Shown one piece after another: positions 31,502 through 40,602 of a DNA stretch of 64,000 nt. The stretch spans positions 1 through 64,000 of the forward strand of contig JAHCHD010000005.1 of assembly GCA_026129915.1 (NCBI GenBank). The letters run 5' to 3'. This stretch comes from Bryobacterales bacterium. Lineage in GTDB: Bacteria; Acidobacteriota; Terriglobia; Bryobacterales; Bryobacteraceae. The notes under the pieces are model-generated. The model did no database searches. It was not told the DNA's origin and was given only the letters and a program-made list of their open reading frames with translations. Made by a program: the position numbers and the translations under genes. The number at the start of each line of letters is the position of its first letter. Within the stretch, counting starts at the first letter, position 1.

Positions 31502-34150
31502 TCATTTAATCACACCAAGAAGGCGCCGGAATAGGCCCTTTTTCTTGGCTGCAGTTTCCTCAGAGTCCTCACGATTCTCAGCAGAACTCGGGCTTTCTCG
31601 GTGCGCTTCCGCCTCGCCCGCATTCCCGCCGCCCGGGTGACGGGTAGCGAAATGCACCTGACCACCGTGCACCGCGCCTGCCGGCTCCGCGTTGCTCACG
31701 ACGTCCCAGCCCGACACCCGGCTACCTGCAGGGGCACCACGGTACCCGGACGGGTATGCCGTTGCAGGCTCCGTTCCGGCAATAAACACTTCACTTTCGA
31801 GCTTGTGGCAGGCGGGGAGTCCGGCCTTCAGGCGATCCTCGGAAGGCACATACGCAGGACTCGCCATCTTGAAAGCCTCAGGGCAAACATCGGCCCGCAC
31901 AATGCCTTCCGGCGCTGGGAAGTCGCTCACACGGCTGTACTCCGGCAACGAATGCGCTCGCTTCATGAAAGCTGCCCAGATGGGCAGGGCGCTCTTGCCA
32001 CCCTCAATCTTGAGGTCTGTATTGTCGTCCAGCCCCACCCAAACAATGCAAATCAGCTTCGAGGTGAATCCGGCGAACCAGCCATCGTGAGAACTGCCCG
32101 TCTTGCCCGCCGCGGGCAGCACAAAGCCACGCGCCCGCACACCTGCGCCCGTACCGCGTATCAGAACATCTCGCATCACGTCGAGCGTCATATACGCAAC
32201 ACGGGCATCCATGGCGAACTCTTTCTTCGGTTCTTCGGAAAAAAGCACTTTGCCGTTCTGGTCTCGCAGCAGCGTGATGGAGTAGGACTTCCGGCGTTCT
32301 CCGTAGTTTGGAAAGACCGTATAAGCCTGCGCCATCTCCACCGGGGTTACTTCGTAGGAACCCAATGCCAGCGCGGGCGTCGCCAGCATTGAAGATTCGA
32401 TCCCCGACGCACGCGCCAACCGCACGACATTCCGCAAGCCCGCGATCTCAGCCGTCTTCACGGCGGGAATATTCAGGGATCTCCGCATCGCCTCGCGGAG
32501 AGTTACCGCTCCGCTAAACTTCATTCCAAAGTTGTTCGGACTGTATTCCTGGTCCTCCGCGAAGGAGAAAGTAGTGGGTTCGTCATCCACCACCGTAATT
32601 GGGGTAAGCGCCTCACGCCCCCCTTCCAGTGCGGAGGCCCACGCCGCGGAATAAACAAACGGTTTGAAAATTGAGCCTGGTTGCCGCTTCGCGAGGGCCC
32701 GGTTCAGTTGCGTCTCGCCATAGTTGCGTCCGCCCACCATGGCGCGAATCGCTCCTGTTTCCGGATCTACGACCACCATCGCCACCTGTGCCCGGGGCGG
32801 GGTGACGCCCTTCCATCGCCGCTGTTTGGAAACCTGTTCATCCACTAGCGCCATACCCTCGGCCACCGCCTGCACCGCGTAGCGCTGCAGACGCAGATCG
32901 AGGGTGGTGTAGACGCGGTAGGTATCTTTCTGGAAATCGTACTCGCCGAAGCGATCCTGCAGCGCTTTGTTCACATAGTCCACGAAATACGGCGCGTCGG
33001 AGGACTCCATTGGCTCTTCCGTCAACCGCAAATCCTGCGCAATCGCATCCCGGTACTGCTTCTCATTGATTACCCCGTTGTCCCGCATCAGCAGGAGCAC
33101 GATGTTCCGCTTCTTCTTCACGCGATCGGGGTTGCGATAGGGATTGTAGTAGCTGGGCGCGTTTAGAATCGCTGCCAGTGTTGCGCATTCCGTAACGGTA
33201 AGATCCTGCACGCTCTTGCCGAAGTAGGCCTGCGCCGCCTCACCTAACCCATGCACATTGAAGCTCCCGCGCCGCCCCATATAGATGTGGTTTGTGTAGT
33301 AGGTGAAGATCTCCTGCTTGGTAAGCCGGCTTTCCAGGTGGAAGGTCACCAGCACTTCGGCTGCCTTCCGCTTCCAGTTCTTGTCGTACTCGCCAATCAG
33401 CCCCCGCGCCAGCTGCATCGTGAGGGTGGATGCACCCTGCGCGTAGCGCCCTTCGCGGACGTCCACGATTGCGCTCTTCAGAATTCGCAGTGGGTCAAGA
33501 CCCGCGTGGTCAAAGAACCGCTTATCCTCGGCGGAGAGCACCGCGTTCATCAGCAGTTTGGGAATCTCGTTAAAAGCAAGCAACCGCCGCTTTTCGCGGT
33601 TGGTATCAGAAAGGTGGGTTACCAGTTCCGGTTCGAGCAGGTACAGGTTGCGCTGTGTGTTATCGCGCAGGGAGATGATCTCGCTCACTCTGTTGCCGCT
33701 GAAGCGAATCACCCCACCTTCCATGTCAAAATAAGACTCTGGTCCGGGATAGACTTCCACGACGTTTTCGGCCACCCGGTACCAGCCCAGCGAGTTATTC
33801 CGCCGCTGGTCGTACCCGCTCAGCTTCAACTGGGCAACAATGGCGTCCGGCGTGTACGCATCACCCAACGAAACCTTCAACGGGGCGGCGTAAACCTTCG
33901 AGGTGGTTTGGAAAGGGCCCTGCGCCAACTTCTGGTCAATCACACGGGCGAAGTCGCGGTAGTAACTGTAAGCCACTACCGCCCCCACAATCAGGGCCAG
34001 GGCCGCCACAGCCATCAAGATTCGAAATACAGGGTGCCGTACGGTGTTAGTGAGCACGCGCAGCGGCCAGGAACTTTTGAAACGGGATTTGGGCAATGTA
34101 CCAGCGTCCTTGCGCCATTTTCTCACGGATTCAGACGCAATCCCCGGCAC
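31502..34150 (-). CDS. mrcB: Class A penicillin-binding protein, PBP1b type
   Basis: A bifunctional peptidoglycan synthase anchored in the inner membrane. A membrane helix (about 43-62, RILMAVAALALIVGAVVAYSY) is followed by a UB2H-like domain (about 78-170), which marks the PBP1b rather than the PBP1a branch. The glycosyltransferase domain (GT51) has SAEDKRFFDHAGLDP with catalytic E208 and QGASTLTMQLARGL. The transpeptidase domain has SIFK (S493-K496), SLN (558-560) and KTG (683-685), all intact. The last 100 residues are Pro, Gly and Glu-rich, and the protein ends in a basic tail. 882 residues is usual. The start is a GTG without a clear ribosome-binding site and is uncertain. Confidence 0.93.
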   Translation of the reverse strand: MPGIASESVRKWRKDAGTLPKSRFKSSWPLRVLTNTVRHPVFRILMAVAALALIVGAVVAYSYYRDFARVIDQKLAQGPFQTTSKVYAAPLKVSLGDAYTPDAIVAQLKLSGYDQRRNNSLGWYRVAENVVEVYPGPESYFDMEGGVIRFSGNRVSEIISLRDNTQRNLYLLEPELVTHLSDTNREKRRLLAFNEIPKLLMNAVLSAEDKRFFDHAGLDPLRILKSAIVDVREGRYAQGASTLTMQLARGLIGEYDKNWKRKAAEVLVTFHLESRLTKQEIFTYYTNHIYMGRRGSFNVHGLGEAAQAYFGKSVQDLTVTECATLAAILNAPSYYNPYRNPDRVKKKRNIVLLLMRDNGVINEKQYRDAIAQDLRLTEEPMESSDAPYFVDYVNKALQDRFGEYDFQKDTYRVYTTLDLRLQRYAVQAVAEGMALVDEQVSKQRRWKGVTPPRAQVAMVVVDPETGAIRAMVGGRNYGETQLNRALAKRQPGSIFKPFVYSAAWASALEGGREALTPITVVDDEPTTFSFAEDQEYSPNNFGMKFSGAVTLREAMRRSLNIPAVKTAEIAGLRNVVRLARASGIESSMLATPALALGSYEVTPVEMAQAYTVFPNYGERRKSYSITLLRDQNGKVLFSEEPKKEFAMDARVAYMTLDVMRDVLIRGTGAGVRARGFVLPAAGKTGSSHDGWFAGFTSKLICIVWVGLDDNTDLKIEGGKSALPIWAAFMKRAHSLPEYSRVSDFPAPEGIVRADVCPEAFKMASPAYVPSEDRLKAGLPACHKLESEVFIAGTEPATAYPSGYRGAPAGSRVSGWDVVSNAEPAGAVHGGQVHFATRHPGGGNAGEAEAHRESPSSAENREDSEETAAKKKGLFRRLLGVIK

Positions 34151-34233
34151 AAAGTTTCTTGGCGTCTATTTGGACGACGCGCGCGGCACCTCCGGTACGG
34201 ACGATTCCAGCCGTCAGGAGCCCCGGTTCAGAC

Positions 34234-34674
34234 TCAATTGCCGCCCCGGTCCGCAGCTACCAAGTGCTCCCACAGCCCCTTGTTGGCCTTCCACTGGCAG
34301 GGTTCCCTGCCCTGAAACTTCGTCCCCTGCACACTGAGCGTGCCATGGCCGAAGGGGCAGATGTACTCAAACTTCGGCCGCCCCTCCTGCAGCATCCTGC
34401 TGTAGGATCCACGAAGAACAGGCATGCGCAGCCGACGGCCGCAACTGCGGCAACGAAAGCGCTGGTCCCACACCGCCAAGTACAGCAAACCGCACCCCAA
34501 CAGGAATAGCAGAAGAATCACCGCTGTCCAGCGCAAATCATGTCCGAAGGGCCGGAAACGATGGTAGAGAAATGTCTCTGGCGGCGGCAGCAGCACAACC
34601 AAACCAATCCACAACCCACGCAGCGTCGCATACAGCAGGACGAGTTTCAGCAAGAAGATTCCGCAGTAGAGCAT
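34234..34674 (-). CDS. Small membrane protein with a cysteine zinc ribbon
   Basis: A protein of about 146 residues, unrecognised as a family. It has two hydrophobic helices (about 2-30 and 50-70: TAVILLLFLLGCGLLYLAV). A cytoplasmic-type zinc site follows, with CRSCG at about 76-80 and ICPFGHG at about 105-111, giving three or four ligands (CxxC plus C and H). The ATG at 34674 is taken; an in-frame GTG two codons upstream is possible. It lies between the proline dehydrogenase and PBP1 genes on the same strand. The anchored ribbon suggests a regulatory or assembly role, but nothing more specific can be seen. Confidence 0.65.
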   Translation of the reverse strand: MLYCGIFLLKLVLLYATLRGLWIGLVVLLPPPETFLYHRFRPFGHDLRWTAVILLLFLLGCGLLYLAVWDQRFRCRSCGRRLRMPVLRGSYSRMLQEGRPKFEYICPFGHGTLSVQGTKFQGREPCQWKANKGLWEHLVAADRGGN

Positions 34675-34768
34675 ATCCACCTATCAGCGGCAAAGGCCCG
34701 CCGCCTTACCTGCTGAGACACCGGCGCAGGACCTCTGGTTGCATCCTTTGCGGAAATTGCACCAAACT

Positions 34769-35677
34769 TCATCCGATGAGATTGCGCAGAACAAACAGCA
34801 GGTTGGCCGGACGCTCTGCCATCCGTCGCATGAGATAGGGATACCAAGCGTCGCCGTAGGGAATGTAGATTCGCACCGAATGTCCGTCGCCAGCGAGCCG
34901 GGCCTGCAAATCGCGGCGGATTCCGTAGAGCATCTGGAACTCATAGCACGCCGGATTGAGCTTCTCAGCCTGAATCACATCCAGTGCGCTCCGAATCATC
35001 CGCTCGTCGTGGGTAGCAATGGCAGGTTCTTTGCCCTCGCGCAGCAGCAGAGCGGCCAATCGCTCGAAATTCGCGTCCACGTCCGACTTGCGAGCAATCG
35101 CAACCCGCGGGCCTTCCTTGTACGCTCCCTTGCAGAGCCGCACTGGAACTCCGGCGCGATTCAACTCATGAATGTCCGCTTCCGAACGATGAAGATAGGC
35201 CTGAATCACGGCCCTCACTCCACCGGAGGCCCGATGCACCGCGTGTACCAGTTCCAAAGTGGCGTCAACGTGGACGGAAGCCTCCATATCGACTTCCACG
35301 CGAATGCCCCCTCCGCGCGCGGCATTCACAATCTGGGTCAGATGTTGACGGCAAAGGCTGGGGGAGATATCGAGGCCCAGTTGGGTGAGCTTCAGTGAAA
35401 TTGTAGCCGGCAACCGGAGATCTGCGATTCGCTGCACGGAAGCGACGTACCCAGCGGTGGCCTGAACGGCTTCGTCCTGATTGCCCACGCTCTCGCCAAG
35501 GGCGTCCAGCGAACTCCTCAACCCCACGGCGTCAAGCTCACGAACCGCGCTAATCGCCTCCTCCAAGCTAGTTCCGGCCACGAACCGCCGTGTCAGTGCG
35601 CGCGCATGCCGCGACCGTTCCATCCACCCACGTAAGACCTGGCTCTCTGAGGCTAACAGGATCGCGGACCGAAGCAT
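34769..35677 (-). CDS. Proline dehydrogenase (FAD-dependent, monofunctional)
   Basis: This enzyme should oxidise L-proline to delta-1-pyrroline-5-carboxylate and pass electrons to the quinone pool at the inner membrane. The 302-residue length fits the short monofunctional PRODH group rather than PutA. TIM-barrel signatures are present in order: SLKLTQLGLD, VEVDMEAS, IQAYLHRSEAD, VRLCKGAYKE, IATHDERMI, YEFQMLYGIR, and the C-terminal substrate-binding helix YIPYGDAWYPYLMRRMAERP. The two Arg in RRMAERP that hold the proline carboxylate are present. No P5C dehydrogenase gene is adjacent, so the second step must be encoded elsewhere. Confidence 0.93.
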   Translation of the reverse strand: MLRSAILLASESQVLRGWMERSRHARALTRRFVAGTSLEEAISAVRELDAVGLRSSLDALGESVGNQDEAVQATAGYVASVQRIADLRLPATISLKLTQLGLDISPSLCRQHLTQIVNAARGGGIRVEVDMEASVHVDATLELVHAVHRASGGVRAVIQAYLHRSEADIHELNRAGVPVRLCKGAYKEGPRVAIARKSDVDANFERLAALLLREGKEPAIATHDERMIRSALDVIQAEKLNPACYEFQMLYGIRRDLQARLAGDGHSVRIYIPYGDAWYPYLMRRMAERPANLLFVLRNLIG

Positions 35678-35847
35678 CCATTCCTCAGCCTGCGCCTGGG
35701 AAGCGGAACCTCCACGTCAAAGGGAGCATCAACCACGGGCATGGCTGCCTCTACCATGCCACGTGGTTGTGCCCGTCGTCTACTTTTCTGCTCTGGGACT
35801 GTCCAGCCTGGGACGTCAGCTTCTCCAGCGTACTCCAGCAATGGACC

Positions 35848-36732
35848 TCAGTGGCCCATTGGCGGCTGCTCGTCGTCGCGGTCGTCCCCATCATCGGCGC
35901 CGCTCTCCGCAGGCATCATGGCGTTTTCCTCCCACGCTCGCAACAGCCAGGTGGGCAGCTTGTCGTGTCGCGTCGAGACAATCCGCGCCGAGGGATAGGC
36001 CATATATGGCTCCAGCGCCGTGCGCACATAGAGCTTGTTCTCGAGGACCTGCACCGGCGCAATCAGGTCTGGGGCATCAGTAATGTCATCCCGAGTCTCC
36101 AGATAGATCGGCACAAAGTAACTGGGGATGCCGTAATGCAACTGCTTCACCGCCAGGTCGCGAAAAAGAGCCCAGTGGATGGCGCCCGTCAAGGCGCAGA
36201 CACCGGCAATCGGCGAAATGTCACGAAGCATGCCAAGCCGGTCGGAATGGTCGTTCAGAATGTGCTCGCCCGCGAGCACAATCTCAGCTCCCGGCGTGAT
36301 CTTGGGCCATTCGGGATACTCCGGAGGCTGCGGCAACTGCTCCCAGGAATTCAGAGCCTCGCCAACGTACTGCAAGTAATAGGCTGGCTTCTGCTGCTTG
36401 TTTTCCTCAAACCTGAGATATAGCGGATTTCCGAAGCGGGTCTGCAGATTGCCCGCGCAGAAAATGAGGCCCACATCCTGCTGCACATACTTTTCCTGCC
36501 GTACGGCAAGGCCCACGTGCAAGGCCAGGTAGCGCTTCAGCACTTTGTTCATCCTGCCCCACTGCTCTCGCAGCGCACCGTTTGCTAGCCGTTCAATCTT
36601 GTCTTCGGGCAGGTAAGCGAAATTGTAGAGGCATTCAATCCGGTCAAGCGGAAAATCCTCAAAATACTGGCGTAAATTCAGCTTTTCGGGAGCCTCCGGC
36701 TCACGTTTCGGGCGATACCCGCTTAAACCCAT
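35848..36732 (-). CDS. DUF3825-like protein
   Basis: A soluble 294-residue protein with no signal or membrane segment. The region YNFAYLPEDKIERLANGALREQWG, then LKRYLALHVGLAV, QTRFGNPLYLRFEEN and YGIPSYFVPIYLET, is reminiscent of the DUF3825 pattern (an NFAYLP start, a buried LKxYL helix and an F/YxxN end). That match is from memory. The N-terminal 20 residues are Pro/Lys-rich, and the C-terminus is an acidic tail rich in Asp and Glu (DDGDDRDDE). DUF3825 modules are sometimes linked to RNA-binding or OST-HTH domains, but none is seen here. The gene is alone, with about 170 bp to the proline dehydrogenase gene and a long non-coding region upstream. Confidence 0.6.
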   Translation of the reverse strand: MGLSGYRPKREPEAPEKLNLRQYFEDFPLDRIECLYNFAYLPEDKIERLANGALREQWGRMNKVLKRYLALHVGLAVRQEKYVQQDVGLIFCAGNLQTRFGNPLYLRFEENKQQKPAYYLQYVGEALNSWEQLPQPPEYPEWPKITPGAEIVLAGEHILNDHSDRLGMLRDISPIAGVCALTGAIHWALFRDLAVKQLHYGIPSYFVPIYLETRDDITDAPDLIAPVQVLENKLYVRTALEPYMAYPSARIVSTRHDKLPTWLLRAWEENAMMPAESGADDGDDRDDEQPPMGH

Positions 36733-37457
36733 GGCGATTACTCCTAGTCACACTTATTGCACAACCGGCAGGGACGGCACGCTCGCTCGCGAAGCGAACC
36801 TATTGCCTCGCGAACCACCATCCTCTGCCAACCGATGCGTAACGAGGATCAGCTGTCGTGTCTGCAGTTACCGGAACCGTGCTAATTCCACGGAATTCAA
36901 TCAATGCCTCGCGGAATTCTTAGTGAAAATCCTCGAAGCACTCGACTGCTGCCGGACTATCCGCCTACAAAGACTTTGGACCCCCAGGGCCACAAATTCG
37001 CCAATGAGCATACCCCTCAAGTAGGGGTAAAAAACCACACTTTAACAGGAGGGGGAAGTCCTAACCATCGCTTCGAGAGCTCCTCAATCCGGGTCGCCCT
37101 CCCCTCTCGCTCATCTTGGGTAGCTTCCTAAAACACTCACCATTCCCGCACCGACTCCAGAAAGCCTGCTGCCATCCAGAATCCTGCAGGAGTGCCCAAC
37201 AGGTGGCTAATTTCTTGCCCCGGGCGGTGCTGGGAATCTCCCGTTCCGCCTCTCGTTTCGTATCATCTTAATGCAATCGATCAGAGGTTTGTAAACCACT
37301 TCTGCAGGTTTTCAGCACAAAAGCACGATTTTTTTTGAGGACCCCAGATCGTCGCCTTCAGTGCCTATATGTCGGCACGGTTTGTGATCTGCAATTCACC
37401 TTTGCGGGAAGCTTTGTTCCATGGAAAACCTTGGAACAAATTAGTCTAGTATGCCAT
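36733..37457. other. Non-coding region of about 725 bp
   Basis: No convincing gene on either strand: the open frames are short and compositionally unlike the neighbours. It is less GC-rich than its surroundings, with runs such as T8 near 37330. It contains one sharp palindrome (listed separately) and GGTTTGTAAACC near 37289. It is large enough for a small RNA, but I cannot identify one. Confidence 0.5.
37010..37030. promoter_or_regulatory. Inverted repeat ACCCCT-CAAGT-AGGGGT, candidate response-regulator site
   Basis: Two perfect 6-bp arms separated by 5 bp, with the right arm running on into TAAAAAA. TACCCCT-type half-sites in inverted orientation are typical of NarL/LuxR-family response regulators. 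The palindrome is about 280 bp upstream of the DUF3825-like gene start, far for a direct operator. It could also be a short hairpin followed by an A-run (plus strand). Function unproven. Confidence 0.4.
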
Positions 37458-37877
37458 TCAGACCAGAAATTGGCGTCCAAAAGGCTCGGGCAATAAGGCT
37501 GTGAGGGAGAACTCGCGTCGCCCTGGGTGAGACATGCACGCGAGCACCACCCCGATGTCACCACAGTATTCCCAGAGCAACTGGCGGCAACTGCCACACG
37601 GTGGAGTCAGGTTGGGGGCATCTGTGACAACGGCAATTGCGCGAAAATCCCGCAATCCGTCGGACAACGCCTTCAACAAAGCCACACGCTCCGCACAAGT
37701 CGTGAGCGAGTAGTTTGCAGCTTCGATGTTGCAGCCGCTCACCACCGTGCCATCGCTGGCCAGTAGCGCGGCACCCACGCGAAACTGGCTGTATGTCGCC
37801 ACGGCCCGTTCGCGAGCAGCGGCTGCTGCTTCCACAAGTGCATCGGTTTCGGCGTCGGTCAGCATCCAAGCATCCAT
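37458..37877 (-). CDS. cdd: Cytidine deaminase
   Basis: This pyrimidine-salvage enzyme deaminates cytidine and deoxycytidine to uridine forms. The 139-residue protein from MDAWMLTD has a GGAGGG site 9 nt upstream; an in-frame start 13 codons earlier is less likely. The zinc and catalytic residues of the small tetrameric class are all present: CAE at 61-63 (proton-shuttling Glu63) and PCGSC with C94 and C97. Substrate-contact features FRVGAALL and GCNIEAANYS also match. The C-terminus (SLTALLPEPFG) is the usual one. The gene stands alone on the minus strand. Confidence 0.95.
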   Translation of the reverse strand: MDAWMLTDAETDALVEAAAAARERAVATYSQFRVGAALLASDGTVVSGCNIEAANYSLTTCAERVALLKALSDGLRDFRAIAVVTDAPNLTPPCGSCRQLLWEYCGDIGVVLACMSHPGRREFSLTALLPEPFGRQFLV

Positions 37878-38071
37878 TTTCAATTGCCCTCCGCCCAATA
37901 GGATTCTCCCACCCATCTGCGTGAACGAACAGGCTGTCTGGCTGCGCCTCTAGCGGCTTATTGAGAAACCTAGGACTTCCTCGATCCGGGAATGGTAAGA
38001 AACTGATGCAACGAAGCATTCATAGCAATCATACAAATCGCAGACCGTCCCAAAGATTCTTGAAATGGAAC

Positions 38072-38503
38072 TTATGAGCGACGACCGGCATTCGCCAGGT
38101 TCTTAAGGCACGTGGCTACGTCGGCAGGGCGGAAGGGCTTCTGCAGAAACACCAGCCGATGCGGCTCTGCCTGCGGGAGTTCCTCTGGTTCCAGCGGTAA
38201 ACCGCTCATCAGGGCAATCCGAACATCAGGCATGGATGCAAGCATCAGTGCAACTAGCGTCGACCCTGAATCGGGCCCGAGTTGATGATCAACCAGCGCC
38301 AAGTCGAAATTAGCGCAGCTGCTCGCCACCAGCAACCGTGCCGCACATGCCGAATGGCATACGTATACGTGGTAGCCCACGCGCTCGAGGTAGAGCGAGA
38401 GTGCCCGCGCGAGATCTTCCTCGTCGTCTACTACCAACACTCGCTGCGACAATGCAGTCTCCAGTCGGCTACAGAACCCCGTAAACACTTCTATCACGGA
38501 CAC
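38072..38503 (-). CDS. Stand-alone response regulator receiver domain
   Basis: A 143-residue protein made of one receiver domain, with no DNA-binding or enzymatic output domain. The acidic pocket is D26-D27 in LVVDDEED, the phospho-acceptor is D72 in ALVDHQLG, the switch Ser100 sits in ALMSG, and Lys122 in LQKPF. It could relay phosphate or control a partner by binding. The start is a GTG that shares its G with the TAG stop of the outer-membrane barrel gene (TAGTG), so the two are translationally coupled. About 20 residues precede the domain. No histidine kinase is next to it. Confidence 0.85.
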   Translation of the reverse strand: MSVIEVFTGFCSRLETALSQRVLVVDDEEDLARALSLYLERVGYHVYVCHSACAARLLVASSCANFDLALVDHQLGPDSGSTLVALMLASMPDVRIALMSGLPLEPEELPQAEPHRLVFLQKPFRPADVATCLKNLANAGRRS

Positions 38504-39876
38504 TAAAAGAAAGGCACCGGAATGTCAGACGGCGACCACCGCAACCCTGTCATCACCCGGTATTGAGTTCGCCCGAAAAGCGGGTTAGACACTCCTAAAT
38601 CGCCCACATCGAACTTACGCGCGCCAAAGCTGGACGTCCAACTCAATCCGCGCGCCAGAGAGTAAGTCGCTCCCACATTCGAACCATAAGAACGAAATTT
38701 CCTCACGTTCCCGACGAGTCCCTGCATTTCGTTATAGTTCGCGTTGACATTAAGAGTGAAGCGCCTAATTCCACTGAAGGTAACTCCGGCCACCGCGGAA
38801 GTCCTTTGGTTGGTGAGCACCAAACCATTGCCGGGGTTTACCATACGACTCGCATTGGCACTAAATGTCCAATAGCGCAGCGCCTGTGAGGCGCCAAACT
38901 GAAAGCTTGGCAGATAGTTCTTTCGATATACAGCCTCAATCCCAAAAGGCCGTCCCAGCAACGATGCAAGCAAGGGATCGAGAGGAACCCGGCGAAGTGA
39001 CTGCGATTCAATTCGAGTGCCACCCAGCGCCAGCGAAACTTGGCTTCGCTTCGTGGGACGGTGTGCCAGCTCGACACTAGCAGTATGAAAATTCGTTCCT
39101 CCGTACGAGTTGCTGAAGAAGAACTGTCCGAAATTGTATGAGCCACCCAGCGTCGTCTTGGCACTGAGCCGGTAGAAGGCCGATCCCAAAGCACTCACTC
39201 CGTTTACGCTCACCAGGGCGCCGCTCCGCCGGCGCTGACTAAAACCGCCTCCGCCAAGGTTCACCCCAAACCGAACGGTCTTCTGGTAGGTAATCTGTTG
39301 CTGCGTAAATACTCCGAAAATGGGTGTATTAAATACCTCTGAATCAGTACTTCCATCCAATAAACCCGAGCCTAATGGGCCTCCAAATGCACCGTTAAAT
39401 GCGTTATTTGTAATCATGCCTGCATTAGTACTTTGAAATGTGAGCTTTCGACTGATACTGTGATTAAATCCGACATTCATCCGATGATTAGACATAGTCA
39501 GGAACGGGATATTTGGATAGTGAGTCACATTTCCGTTATACGCCAGGTTCAGCATGGAGCGCCGGTACGCGCGCGAACCCACCACGCCGAAATTGAACCT
39601 CATCCCATAGGCGTCGCGACGAAGCAGATTCCCTTCGGTGTCGGTAATGATTGGACTTAAGCCCGTGTCGTAGATTCCGCTGACACCGATGTACGGACTT
39701 AGCCGCATGAGACGGTTCTGCGAGTAGATTGGTCCAAAACCACGTTGCGACGGCAGAGTTGGACCGGCCTCATCCCCACCAGGGAGATAGATGGGAATCT
39801 CATCAGGAGCTGGAGAGCCAGGGTCCTGAGCCAGTGCCAGGGCGGACACGAGTACGGCGAGCAATATAATTCTCAA
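38503..39876 (-). CDS. Predicted outer-membrane beta-barrel protein
   Basis: A 457-residue protein with a signal peptide (MRIILLAVLVSALALA) followed by an acidic, Pro-rich spacer. From about residue 55 on, alternating polar and aromatic/hydrophobic residues form many candidate strands (FNFGVVGSRAYRRSMLNLAYN, SVELAHRPTKRSQVSLALGG, FTLNVNANYNEMQG). The protein ends in Phe (DIPVPFF), the usual C-terminal signal for barrel insertion. No known porin or transporter family is recognised, though proteins of this shape in the same phylum are common. It is directly coupled to the receiver gene downstream, suggesting that they are regulated or function together. Confidence 0.75.
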   Translation of the reverse strand: MRIILLAVLVSALALAQDPGSPAPDEIPIYLPGGDEAGPTLPSQRGFGPIYSQNRLMRLSPYIGVSGIYDTGLSPIITDTEGNLLRRDAYGMRFNFGVVGSRAYRRSMLNLAYNGNVTHYPNIPFLTMSNHRMNVGFNHSISRKLTFQSTNAGMITNNAFNGAFGGPLGSGLLDGSTDSEVFNTPIFGVFTQQQITYQKTVRFGVNLGGGGFSQRRRSGALVSVNGVSALGSAFYRLSAKTTLGGSYNFGQFFFSNSYGGTNFHTASVELAHRPTKRSQVSLALGGTRIESQSLRRVPLDPLLASLLGRPFGIEAVYRKNYLPSFQFGASQALRYWTFSANASRMVNPGNGLVLTNQRTSAVAGVTFSGIRRFTLNVNANYNEMQGLVGNVRKFRSYGSNVGATYSLARGLSWTSSFGARKFDVGDLGVSNPLFGRTQYRVMTGLRWSPSDIPVPFF

Positions 39877-40087
39877 AGCAATACCTCAACTCTCCAAAGC
39901 CGACAGCGTACCAGCAGCGGCGTACGCCTGAGCGAACTGGACACTGACAGGCCCATAGTCCGTCATTTTTGAGTCTGACGAACGCCCAACCTTACTGTCA
40001 AGGGCTTGATTCCCCGTTGGCAACGCATGCCCTACCCTCCATCTGCCCTTTCGCACAGCACTCGCCGCTGGTATATCCTTTCTCGAT

Positions 40088-40501
40088 ATGAAGTTTTACA
40101 CGGAGTACTTAACGTTTCACAGCAAATCGAAGCGCGAATACTTTAACATTACCGCTGAAGTGGTGCGCGTTCTGAGAAAGAGCGACATCGCCGAAGGAAT
40201 GATCCTGGTTTCCGCCATGCATATCACCGCTGCCATTTACGTGAACGATGCTGAGGACGGCCTCATCCAGGATATCGACGAGTGGCTGGAGCAGATCGCG
40301 CCATTCCGGCAAGACTACCGTCACCACCGCACAGGTGAAACCAACGGCGACGCCCACCTTAAGAACCTGCTTCTCCACCATCAGGTAATCGTCCCGGTCA
40401 CCAACGGGAAACTCGACCTTGGTCCCTGGCAGCAGATCTATTATGCTGAGTTCGACGGAAAGCGCCCAAAGCGCGTCTTAATGAAGGTGATGGGAGAATA
40501 A
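40088..40501 (+). CDS. YjbQ/UPF0047 family protein
   Basis: A 137-residue soluble protein. The family signature is clear: conserved His and Asn/Asp in [15 protein letters not shown], then [19 protein letters not shown] and [13 protein letters not shown]. Members form trimers with a His-rich site; several have a weak thiamine phosphate synthase activity, and the true role is unsettled. It follows a divergent intergenic region of about 210 bp shared with the outer-membrane barrel gene and may have its own promoter there. The next gene, for the DUF4139 protein, starts about 100 bp downstream on the same strand. Confidence 0.92.
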   Translation: MKFYTEYLTFHSKSKREYFNITAEVVRVLRKSDIAEGMILVSAMHITAAIYVNDAEDGLIQDIDEWLEQIAPFRQDYRHHRTGETNGDAHLKNLLLHHQVIVPVTNGKLDLGPWQQIYYAEFDGKRPKRVLMKVMGE

Positions 40502-40602
40502 GCGGAACTTTTCGGCCACGAGGACAGTCTGCTTCAGCAGCCATCCAGCTATTGCCCCGTTTTCGCGATACCGGCGGACAACCCGCAGCGGAGGTTTTTT
40601 TT

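Noticed and set aside
35590-36423. Plus-strand frame of 277 codons opposite the DUF3825-like gene
   Set aside because: It starts inside the proline dehydrogenase gene and runs antisense across two real genes, without a recognisable domain.
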